From Pinus tabuliformis (lineage: Eukaryota > Streptophyta > Pinopsida > Pinales > Pinaceae), in NCBI GenBank assembly GCA_031772625.1, contig CM062820.1:1076943369-1077007368 (forward strand): a stretch of 64,000 bases of DNA, given 5' to 3'. The notes beneath the pieces were generated by a model. It was not told the DNA's origin, made no database searches, and was given only the letters and a program-made list of their open reading frames with translations. Every line of letters begins with the position of its first letter. The first letter of the stretch is position 1. Positions 23,335 through 33,813 of the stretch are shown here, one piece after another. The position numbers and the translations under genes are program-made.

Positions 23335-23731
23335 GTCGAACTTTTATAAACTATTTCAGAGATTGATTGAAGCAGCTTTTATCTACACAGCAATTGTATT
23401 ACAATTGCTTTTCGAAGGCTCCCTGGCTAACTTCAAATTTTCTCTATAGAATGTATTGTTTCCTGTAAAATGGAGACTGACTAACTGATAACTGATGGAG
23501 ACTGATTAACTGACTGGATATCACACCAAAACTGATAGTCTGAATAAAGAAAGTATAAACACAATTGATTGAGGGCCTTAGTATTTGGAACTTACTTTTG
23601 ATCAATTTTGAAGTCTGTTAAACAAAAAATATAAGTGGGTTACTTCTCCTCAATCGAACATGCTTGTGCAGCTACGACCTCTCTCCACGGGTCTTCAACG
23701 CCTTTGCCTTACAGTTCCAAGTTACTATGGA
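23335..23731 (-). promoter_or_regulatory. Pararetrovirus leader (unit 1) and outer edge of the integrant
   Basis: This matches the leader of unit 2 (12907-13325) up to about 23731, after which the two diverge completely. That point is therefore the edge of the integrated viral DNA. The leader is shorter than in unit 2 and no clear primer-binding site is seen. Confidence 0.65.
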
Positions 23732-26065
23732 AAAGGAAATCAACATCCAAGGACTGAAATATTTGACTATGATATCTCTATGAAAAATATGAAGACCCCG
23801 ATGAAGTCTAAAAGAGAAAGAGCCCCTTGATAGTATATATCTTTTGGAGATGTGTCAATATGAATGCAGGATGTTGATGAAAATAAAAAGATGTCATGAT
23901 GAAAGACCATCACAAAGGTAACTTTGATTTAATGTTCATTTCTTATTTTTGAACTATATCTTGATGGACTTATGCAGGGCTATCGAGGGAGGAGCTATGG
24001 AAGTCTTCTACAACTAATACCCATGCAACAAGATTAAATATCCTTAAGGAAAAATGGCATGAAGAAGGCATCATGACATGAAGGAAGGCCAGATATGAAC
24101 TAATGGATCATTTTCCAATGAAAGGAATGACGACATGGCATACATGACTCATGGATGAAAGTGGTGGATGGTCTGTGCCCTACAAAGAAGTCCCAAAAGA
24201 TGTAGACTCTATGAAAAAGAATAAATTCATGACATCAAAGGAAGGAGTTCTACAAGTAGTTGGTTATCCCATGATCTCCACATAAAGAGTTGTTGAAAGC
24301 AAGTCCCTAGTCAAAAGGGAGCCTGGTCAAGTCCCTAGTTAAGAGGGAGATTGGGTACATTCCTTTCATAGGAATGGGTACATTCCTTTAGTGGAATGGG
24401 TACATTCCTTCAGTGGAATGGGTATGTACTCCCTAATTTGAGAGATAGATATAGACACATCATTCTTGTCTTCACTTGGGAAGATAGAATGGAGATTGGT
24501 AAGCATCTGGCATATGATACTCTTTAAGGACGTGTTAGGGCATCCAAGATAAGAGTAGTCATAAAGGACCAATATTATTTGAGGACTAGGAATCCAAGAT
24601 AAGAATAGTCCTCGTGGATCCTACCCTGAGAGAGCTTGGGTAGGGTATGTTCCGAGAGAGACAATGATGAGGGTGTCTATAAATCATTGTTCTCACCAGC
24701 ATTGAGCTCTAATCTTATGGAGAGATATAGAAATTATTCAAAGCCTTTCTATGTGACAATGTTGGATGATATGATGCTAAATAGATGGGTTACCAATCTG
24801 ACTCTTCTTATGAGAATTCTTCAAATTGAGAATGTCCAAGTACCTTGTGTAAGATTATGAACACCTCCATAGTTAAGAGGAATTATTGATATACATAACT
24901 AGGTTTGGTCTTCATAAGGACAAGTGTAATCATGAGTTTATGTAATTGATGTAAAGAAGAAAAATAAAATTATTTATGTTATGCTTGATTCATGTGTTTC
25001 ATGCTCAAGGAATTTTATTTGTATAGATAAATCTCCCATTGAGAGATAATAGGATTGGTCATCAAGTCATAAAGTCTATTGAGTCAATATCAAGTATTGA
25101 AGACCCATTTTGGCATGTTATACATTGTAAAAAGAGAAGTTATTTGAGTGACAAACCATCCAAGACCTTGTCACAAGCACTCCCTCAAGTCAACCTTCAA
25201 AAGAAACGAAGATGATTCTATAATATCATGTCAACCTAGGCACAAGATCAAGTCATCCTTCAAAAGAAATGAAGATGATTCTATAAAAGCATGTAGGCTT
25301 AGGCACAAGATCAATTCGGCCTATCTTGCATGAACAAACCACTATATATAGGAGCACTTGGCATATCTTGAAGAACAATTCGGTCAAGCATCTAAAATAG
25401 AGAAGGAGGTGCAATAAATAGTAGAGAAAGGGATCATCATCAAGAAAAGAAAGGAGGAACATAATCTGAGTTATCTTGGCACTATTTTGGGCTATTCCCC
25501 TCATACGTGTGACAAAAACTAGGGTTTCTGAAGTAGTATCATATCAGTCCCTGAAGAAGTCATCAAGAAGGTAATGGATCCAACATTCTTTCTAGTTGAG
25601 GTCACAAGGAGAAGAACTAAAGTCAAGTGAAGAAATAAATCACCATCAAGATCCATAATTTAGCCCATACGTGTGAACTTGTAGAATTTTCAAGCAGTTG
25701 ACAATTGCAGGAGAATGGAGGAAGGCTAAAATTTCGAAATAATTGAAATGCACAGTGTTAGAAGTCTGTTTGAATGGTGTTGACTTGGTCAAGAAGAAGA
25801 AGCAATGAAGAAGGGTCTTGTGACTTGGTCTTGGAGATGTTAATAGGTCAAGGGTCTTGGTCTTGGAAATAGTCATTTGAAGATTCTATAAGAAAAAGAA
25901 TTTGTTTGGGTTTTCCTCTCAAGTTGGAGAGGGTTTTCCCTGGATGATTGCCTACAACTTGTTTCTCTTGCCTCATTATTTTTTATGGTTTGGTAGTATT
26001 TCCATGAATAATAACAATATAATAATATAATTCAAAGAATAACCTAATCTAAAGAAGTAAAAAAA
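23732..26065. other. Degraded retroelement and LTR-like DNA
   Basis: No intact gene. Protein-like fragments on the plus strand near 23980-24330 (around LSREELWKSS and HFPMKGMTTWH) look like a decayed retroelement frame. Two tandem repeats are present: a 22-bp unit GGGTACATTCCTTTAGTGGA at 24355-24430 in three to four copies, and a 62-bp unit with AAGATGATTCTATAA at 25190-25320 in two copies. A TATATATAGG box at about 25341 is followed by GGGTTTTCC-rich sequence near 25905-25940, which recalls plant LTR U5 regions. I could not define the ends of any element. Confidence 0.4.
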
Positions 26066-26070
26066 ATATT

Positions 26071-27508
26071 TGCAAGAAATTATCATTGCTAGAGAAATCA
26101 CCTTTTTTTATGCCCTAGATTTATTAACACTAGGTGTTGAAAACCTGAGTTAAACCTTTGTTTCAGTGTCCTGGAGTCCTAGACATTGGCACAACACTAA
26201 AAAAAATTGATTGTAACCCTCCAATTGCATGCATAATCCTGCAAGGGAGCGATTGCAGTATTTTTCACCCAATTCTATGCCTGCGACCACAAGATCTGAA
26301 GCACTTTTTCAGGGCTAATCTCTGTACCACTACCTAGAACTTAATGAAAATTTCCAAAATAATGAATGATACCAGGACATAGCCATTAATAAAGAACTTA
26401 GACAATAACTTGACCTAACCAGGCATAACCATGATATTCATTCTGTCAAACACATCATGAACATGTAATCTACATGTCATGAATTCTTATCTGAACATAG
26501 GGATCTCATACTTATCTGAAAATCATCAAGAAGTTTTTATGCCCTCTCACAATAGTTGCATTATCATCTATTATGTAATACATTAATTAACCATTCATTT
26601 ACTAATAAAAACATGATGAGAACCATTACTAAAGCCCATCATAAAACCATGCTTATAACCAACATATAACCAGAATAATAACAATGATGGAACATCCATT
26701 AAATCCACATAATAACAAGTATAAACACTCATGAAATACAAGAGGAAAACAACTCTTATTAACATATGAAAAAACCAACCAAGTTTAGGAATTCCACATA
26801 CCACCTAGTTCCAAAACCATCTAGAAATCCAGCTCAATCAAATGAAATAACCCCATCATGCCATGGCTATCCGGAAATGGCAAGGCAAGGTTGAAAACCA
26901 CTATTGCACCTAGAAAAACCCATGAAAATGACAACAAGAGAACCAAATACACACATGCATTTACCATGCATACCAATCAAGGAAATCATATATGAAACTT
27001 GATACATCCAAGTAATCCCACTATATATTCTTGGTCCAAATCTTCCTTGCTTGATCTTTTCTTCCCTTTTCTTTCTTTTCCTTCCTTTGCCTTCCTTTCT
27101 CCAAAGCTAGAGTGCTCCAAGAATGCTCAGAGAGAGAGAGAGAGAGAGAGAGAGCTCCACCATAGAACTATCAAAATTCTGTGAACTGGTCCTCATTAGC
27201 ATTTATATCATTGAGGCCTCTATTTCCTTCATTTTCCTCTTTTTTCTCTTCAATTTCCTCCTCATGAAAATTTGTGACCTTTCACCTTCCTTTTCGCATA
27301 TTTTACATTATTTTCATAAATAAAATGCCAATTAATTTCTCTTTTCCTTTTCAAATACTTTGTTGATGCCTTTGCCAATTTCCTTAGCCATAATAAACCA
27401 AATGAACACTTGCTATGATGTTTTTCCTAACTTTCAACTTGGAATACATGTCCCATGACCTTGGTCTTATTTATTTTCTACATGGAAATTCAACCAGGGG
27501 TTGTTACA
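26071..27508 (-). repeat. 3' LTR of the LARD-like element
   Basis: It matches 32086-33808 over most of its length, including a (GA)n microsatellite (27128-27153) present in both copies at the same place. It is about 480 bp shorter than the other LTR, chiefly because the other carries about 340 extra bases at 32740-33110. Confidence 0.75.
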
Positions 27509-30500
27509 AAACCCTCCCCCTTGGGGGAACACTATCCTTGATGTTCAATGACACCTATAAACCAACAAACTACTAAAAACAAGACATACTATCCATGGAG
27601 CTTTATAACACAACTCGTTGCAGTATTTACAAGGGCATCCTATTAAAAACATGACAATCATACCATTTAATGGAGCTTTATAACACAACTCATTATTGTA
27701 TTTACAATAACAACCACGTATATACTCATGCACATTTTCTTCAACCAGTAAATAATTATGTTGTCTATGGAGCTTTATAAACACAACTCGATACAATATT
27801 TGCAATAATATACACATATACATATACACATTTTCTCAACCAAAAAATAAAAGGATATGATGCCTACATCGACAAAAAGGGAATCCATAGGCTCACACCT
27901 CCACCCTCAAAAGTATTACCACGATTCACCTCCTTCCCAATAAGTCTAGAATCCTTTGTCAGAATCAAAGTCTGCATCCAATGTCTAGTGCTACAGTCCT
28001 GCGCCATTTGTCGTCTCAATGAAAAATCACCAACTCATTGTTCCAAGGCACACTCCCAATGTGCTTCTGATTTCATTTGGAAATGTTAATGAACAAAAAA
28101 AATCCATCCCCTCACTTCCCTTCTCTACTACATAGGCGCTTAGGAAATCTAGTCACCCCCTTGCGTGCAATCACTCACCTTCCAAGTTCCCCGACATCCC
28201 CTTTTTGGGTGATCCATCCCTTGGAAAGGTTTCCTCACATCAGAAGGTTTAAATACCAAGGCATATCCCTACCTGAAAACCATTATAGCAGTCATAGCAT
28301 GCTCATGGAAATCAATGGACACTATTGGGTACTAGTGTTCTATAATGGCCTTGCTCGTAAAGTGCTTTACCAACATATTGATTTTTGTTCCAATTCCTTT
28401 CACTATTGTTGCTAACATTCTTGCAGCCAGTTCCAACTATTCAAACCAAGAATTTACATGCTTTCTTGTATCAAGCACATAATTTCCATTAGATTCAAAA
28501 TGAATTGAAATAATCTCAAATCATACCCCATTGTTGTATCTCATCATTCTGGTACACCTACAATTTTTTTTACTCCCAGTTACAACAAGTCAAAGTAGCT
28601 CTTCGATAAAATCATCATGTATAAGCATATCACATCCAGATAGGTCAAAACACATATCACATCCAGTTAGCTCAAAACACAACCATCATCATCAAAATCA
28701 TATATCACATGTAACCATCATAAATCATAGTCATAGATCACATGCATAATTAAAACTAAAATAATATACTAATACTTATCCTTTAATTGGTCCTTCAATT
28801 CTACCTTTATTCTTTTCCCTTTCCTTATGCACGTCAGATCAGTTTCCAACCTTAGTAAGCACCCAATGCCTTTTCTTCTCTTTGATCATGTACACATACA
28901 TAGAATGTACATAACATGCATACACCCACATGGTGTACCACACAACACATAAACCTAAACTTGGTATACATCACGACACATACACCTACACCCAATGTAC
29001 AACACAACACATACACTTACACCTGTTGTACCACACAACAAATACACCTACACTCAGTATACACCACAACACAATACATACACCTACACCCAATGTACAA
29101 CATAATACATTTACGTACACAAAGTACAACAAAATGAATACACATGTAATAATACAATGACTACACAATACACATAACATAGTACCACATGTATACAACA
29201 CAACATGTACGATATGTACACAATATCAATTGTACACAACACTTCTTGCACAACGTGTACACAACACCAACTGCACAACGTGTACACAACACCACCTGCA
29301 CAATGTGTACAAAACACCACATCCACAACATGTACACAACACCATATGTACATGACACCACCTACATGACGTGTACACAACACCACCTAAACAATGTGTA
29401 CACAACATCACAGGCACACAACACCACATGTACATAGCACCACATGCACACAGCACAACATGTACAACATGCACACCACACCATATGTACATAGAAACGC
29501 ATATACAACATGCACATAGCACCATATGTACACATCACCACACATACAACATGCACACAACACTATATGTGCACACCACCAAATATCCAACATGCACACA
29601 GTACCGCATATGCAACATACATAACACTATATGTACACAATACCACATATACAACATGTGCACAATGCCATATATACAACATGATCCCTAATGACCCTAT
29701 TAGACAACCACATATAGACATACATGTATACATACATAGACATCAACATGATCATGATCACAACATAATTACCAAATATCATAAGGTCAAGGATAATATA
29801 ACTTCCTTTATCCATGCAGAACATTGAGAACAACATCTCCCAACATAGCCAAGGCATTTGATGCCTTAAACCCATTTACTTCACCTTTCTCATTTCCTTC
29901 CTCATGACTGTCATGCCACCATTGACTTACACCAATGGACCCAACCAATCCAACTAGTTATCTTATTCTCACCTTCAATTTCCCTTTACTCATGCATCGA
30001 GCTTCATTCAAGTCATATATTACCTGTTGGGCTTCATTCGAATGTCCCCTAGCTCCATTAATTTTCCTCTTTCCCAACCAATTCTCAAGGCCCTCAAAAC
30101 ATAAAAGGTAAGAAAAAGAAACAAACAAGAAGAAAACCAAAAAAAGCCGATATAAATATGACACCAAAAACAAAGTAGCATGGCCATGAACTAGACACAA
30201 TCAAAACTGCAAATCAAGCATAAAAAAATCACCAAATATCGAAAGAAAAAGACTAGCAACAGAAACCTTGAGTCAATCCCCATGGGTTCTCAATGCTTCC
30301 AAGGGAAATCTCAAACTGAGCCTTCTCCAATATTTCATGGCAATCCCTTTTTCCATGCAATCCCTACATCATACTACCATAAAAACATAATAATTAGTGC
30401 ATAAATCAATATAACAATATATTTATTACCTTACCTTGTTATGCCAAGCACAATTCCTTGTAACTAAACATGTACACATATAATCTCTCAAGGGACTCAA

Positions 30501-31871
30501 TTTCCTTGATGAATCCAGCCATAACTAGAAACTAATTTTTATACATGTCAAATACATGTTCATCACTATATCACATATCCACATAATGTTTGACAAAATC
30601 AAGGTTAATAAGACTTCCTATATTCATGCAAAGCACTCATTCATTTGGAATTTCAGTTTCCAAACATACCTAAAGGAATTCTCACCAATTTCTTTTCTTT
30701 TAACTTTTCCTTGCTGCAATGAGTCTTATTAAATGTGAACACATCACCCAATTTTTATTTATATAAACAAATCAACTGTTACCTTTCCATGCTAACATCA
30801 AACATGTTTCCCTGCAACTATTCACACATGTTAGTCACATGTTCCAAAAATCAAGAAATTATATCTATTAGTTTTAAATAAACCTTTACCGAGACTAACA
30901 ATCATGTCATAATTAATTCACGATCATTATTCATAATACTACAACTAGCACCCACTTACACTCAAGTACATATCAACTATCTCAACACATTGTGTTAGTA
31001 CAACCATCTTAAAAAAAGATTATTCCTTCATGAAATTAATCAAACATTCAAACAACCTGTAAACATACCATGCTATAAAAACCAAATAGACAACATAATC
31101 AACTCATACCTCAATGTATCTCAAGGGAGGCTATCACATCTGAACAATCAGTCCAGATTAGTATGACACAATATCACAAGTATATCAACTCATACCTAAA
31201 TATCATAACCATAACCATTTTCACAAGCCAATCCAGATTAGCATGATTAATAATAACATCAAGATCTTAACTGTAATGACCATAATCATCATGTGTGTGA
31301 CTGCAATGCATATAACAAGAATTTAACTACCATACATGATTATCTAATGTATGTGCATATGAATGAACTGAACAACTATCATCTATTATGCATGTAACCA
31401 CAAACAACAATAGAAGGATAGGAATATACATAACCATAATGCATATAACAACCATTAACCAACATACCTGCATGCCCAACATAGAAACATGTATGACGAT
31501 TTTCTCTTACCCTGAGGTTTAGTGTTGCAAGCTCACTTTGATAATTTGCATCTCTTGCTCTATCTTAGCCAACACATCAACATCATAACATACCAACAAC
31601 ATCATGATGACACAAGGAACATACAATGACTATCACAATGCATGCATAAAAATCACATGGACAACTAACTTTCATGCATGACAAACAAATTCCACCCATC
31701 CAGTCCAAGTGTTTGAACGTGCAAGCTCTGATACCAATTTGTGGTATCACATATCACCCAAAGAGAATGGAAACCCACTCAGATACCACTCTGTGGTATC
31801 AGATATCACCTAAATATAAACATGCTCTGGTACCACCCTGTGGTATCATAGATCAACCAAAGAGAGTGCAA
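27509..31871 (-). other. Non-coding interior of the LARD-like element
   Basis: No frame looks like a gene. It holds a three-copy repeat of about 85-90 bp with TGGAGCTTTATAACACAACT at 27596, 27680 and 27767. It also holds a CA- and GT-rich minisatellite at 28880-29700 and long AT-rich stretches without structure I can name at 29900-31500. The purine tract GGGGGAGGGTTT (minus strand, 27509-27520) adjoins the 3' LTR. Confidence 0.6.
28880..29700. repeat. CA-rich degenerate minisatellite
   Basis: Irregular units of roughly 12-36 bases built from ACACAACACC, ATGTACA and CATACACC steps. The array changes character along its length: TACACC-rich at 28920-29110, CAACGTGTACACAACACC-rich at 29230-29400, and CACATGTACA-rich at 29400-29700. 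Frames on both strands within it are by-products of the repeat. Confidence 0.8.
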
Positions 31872-31886
31872 CCCACTCTGATACCA
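31726..31886 (-). repeat. Array of primer-binding-site-like motifs with palindromes
   Basis: Four copies of a TGGTATCAGAG-like motif on the minus strand at 31872-31886, 31824-31835, 31778-31789 and 31726-31736, about 47-52 bases apart. The copy nearest the LTR (TGGTATCAGAGTGGG, three bases from the LTR end) is in the functional position. Palindromes lie between copies: GATACCAC-TCT-GTGGTATC at 31782-31800 and TGATACCA-ATTTG-TGGTATCA at 31729-31749. Only the outermost can serve as the ordinary primer site. Confidence 0.75.
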
Positions 31887-31889
31887 CTC

Positions 31890-33808
31890 TGTAACCACAC
31901 CTCCCATATCTACCCACTTTCACCACCCTGCCATGGTAAACATGTGATGAGGAGTTACCATGATATGATTCAACCTCCTATATCACCTTAAGGAAGAGGA
32001 ATCAACAAACCCAAACTTTACTAACTTCCCTTAGGTGCTACAGGACTCCAAAGGGCTAAACCACCCTTCGAGGTGCCATGACCCTAAGTTAAACCTCTGT
32101 TTTAGTGTCCTAGACTCCAAAAATTTGACAAAGCACTACATAAATTCGATTGTAACTCCAGTCGCATACATAATCTTGTAAGGGGGTGACTACAGTATTT
32201 TTCACCTAATTCTATGCTTGTGACCGTGAGATTTGAGGCAATTTTTCAGGGCTAGTCTCCATACCACTTCCCATAACTTAATGAAACATTCCAGAACAAT
32301 GAATGACACTAGGACAAATCAATCAATATGAAAATTAGACAAGAACTTGACCTAACTAGGCATAACCATGACAATAATTCTATCAAACACATCATGAACA
32401 TGTAATCTACAGGTCATGAATGCATATATGAAAATATTGATCTTATACTTCTCTGAGAATCGTCAAGAAGGTCTAATGACCTCACAATAGATGCATTATC
32501 ATCTATTAGGTCATACATTCATTAGCCATGCATTTACTAATCAAAACATGATGAGATCCATAGCTAAAGTCCATCATAAAACCATGCTTATAACCAACGT
32601 ATAACCAGAATAATAAAAATGATAGAACATCCATTAAAGCCACATAATAACAAGTATAAATACTCATGAAATACAAGAGGAAAATAACTCTTATTAACAT
32701 ATTAACAAACCAGCTAAGTCAGGGAATTCCACATACCACATGACCATAAATTGGGCTAAAACAAATATTTCTTTTAGCCAATCATCCCCATGTCATATTC
32801 CAAGCATGAATGTGGGACTCACAAAAAAACAAGTAGTCCTCAGGCTTTACCGCATATCCTACCATTACCATCCAAGGGATTTATAGGCCTAAAACCCTCA
32901 CCTATACAACTAGGATTTACCACAATCCCACCAAAACCGGTCAAGGGATCACTAGGTCCTAAACAAGAATGGATGTCTCTAGATTTCTTCACTGATAACT
33001 TGAGCAATTCTCCCATCTCCACCCTTAGGCTTTACCATGTATCCCGCCATTACTAGTCAAGGGATTCCTAGGCCCTTGGGAATTTTCCTGAGACCACCTC
33101 ACCTGGTTCCAAACCATATGGAAATCCAACTCAACCAAATTAAATAACCTCATTGCACCATGGCTATCCAGAAATGGGAAGGCAAGGATAAAAACCATTG
33201 TCACCCCTAGAAAAACCCATGCTAATGACAACAAGAGAACCAAATACATACATGCATATACCATGCATACCAAAAGTAACAAGGAAATCATATATGCAAC
33301 TCGATACCTGCAATTAATCCCACTATAGCCGCTTGATCTAACTCTTCCTTGCTTGATCTTTACTTCCCTTTGCTTTCTTTTCTTTCCTTTGCCTTCCTTT
33401 CTCCAATGTTAGAGTGCTCCAAGAATGCTCTAAGTGAGAGAGAGAGAGAGTAGAGAGAGAGCTCCACCATAGAACTGTCAAAATTCTATGAATTCATCCT
33501 CACAAGCCTTTTTATCATTAAGGCCTCTATTTTCTTCATTTATTTTCTCTTCAATTTCCTCCTCATGCAAATCTATGACCTTTCACCTTCCTTTTCTCAT
33601 ATTTTCGATTATTTTCATAAATAAAATGCCAATTAATTCCTCTTTGCCTTTTCAAAGCCTTTGCCAATGAATTTTCCAATTTCCTTAGCCATAATAAACC
33701 AAATGAACACTTGCTAGGATGTTTTTCCCAACATTCAGCTTGGAATACATGTCCCATGACCTTGGTCTTATTTTTTTTAACATGGAAATTCAACCAGGGG
33801 CTCTTACA
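31890..33808 (-). repeat. 5' LTR of the LARD-like element
   Basis: On the minus strand it begins TGTAAGAGCCCC and ends GGTGTGGTTACA, so the ends form an imperfect inverted repeat (TGTAAC-ACC type). It contains about 340 bases absent from the other LTR (32740-33110), made of three diverged copies of an AGG-TTTACC-AT-CC-CCA-TA-C-GTCAAGGGAT-like unit. It shares the (GA)n tract at about 33437-33463. Confidence 0.7.
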
Positions 33809-33813
33809 ATATT

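Larger units (their letters stand above)
11449..23731 (-). mobile_element. Endogenous pararetrovirus (Caulimoviridae), more than one genome length in tandem (fossil)
   Basis: Reading on the minus strand, a partial unit (23731 to about 18757: leader, movement protein, linker region, coat protein, protease, RT, part of RNase H) joins directly to a second unit that enters in the linker region (18756). The second unit then runs through coat protein, protease, RT, RNase H, an unknown extension, leader, movement protein and linker, and back into coat protein at 11449 and 1-501. The distance between equivalent coat-protein points, less the nested element, is about 7.16 kb, in the normal range for Caulimoviridae. 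Movement protein and RT together exclude a gypsy element. The genome plan resembles petuviruses, florendoviruses and gymnosperm-associated relatives; the genus is not settled here. Both units carry many breaks. Confidence 0.88.
26071..33808 (-). mobile_element. Large non-coding LTR element (LARD-like)
   Basis: Two long direct repeats flank a non-coding interior. On the minus strand the 5' LTR runs 33808 to 31890 and begins TGTAAGAGCC. A tRNA-Met-type primer-binding site follows at 31886-31872, the interior has no credible gene, a GGGGGAGGGTTT purine tract adjoins the 3' LTR, and that LTR runs 27508 to 26071 beginning TGTAACAACC. ATATT at 26066-26070 and at 33809-33813 is a perfect 5-bp target duplication. 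Divergence between LTRs is about 10 percent over the first 110 bases. The element is non-autonomous by content. Its superfamily cannot be told without pol. The left end is less certain, because the last 70 bases of the 3' LTR align poorly. Confidence 0.7.

Noticed and set aside
11449-23731. Reading the minus-strand RT region as a Ty3/gypsy element
   Set aside because: There is no integrase, no LTR pair, a movement protein of the 30K type is present twice, and RT motif spelling is that of Caulimoviridae.
28916-29827. Several open frames of 60-106 codons rich in Cys, Val, Tyr, Thr and His
   Set aside because: They are by-products of the CA/GT minisatellite and appear on both strands in overlapping positions.
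31720-31740. Taking the better-matching TGGTATCAGAGC at 31726-31736 as the functional primer site, with the LTR ending near 31742
   Set aside because: The LTR end GGTTACA at 31890 forms an inverted repeat with the LTR start, and a primer motif lies three bases away from it, so the outer copy fits better. The inner one is kept as part of the array.
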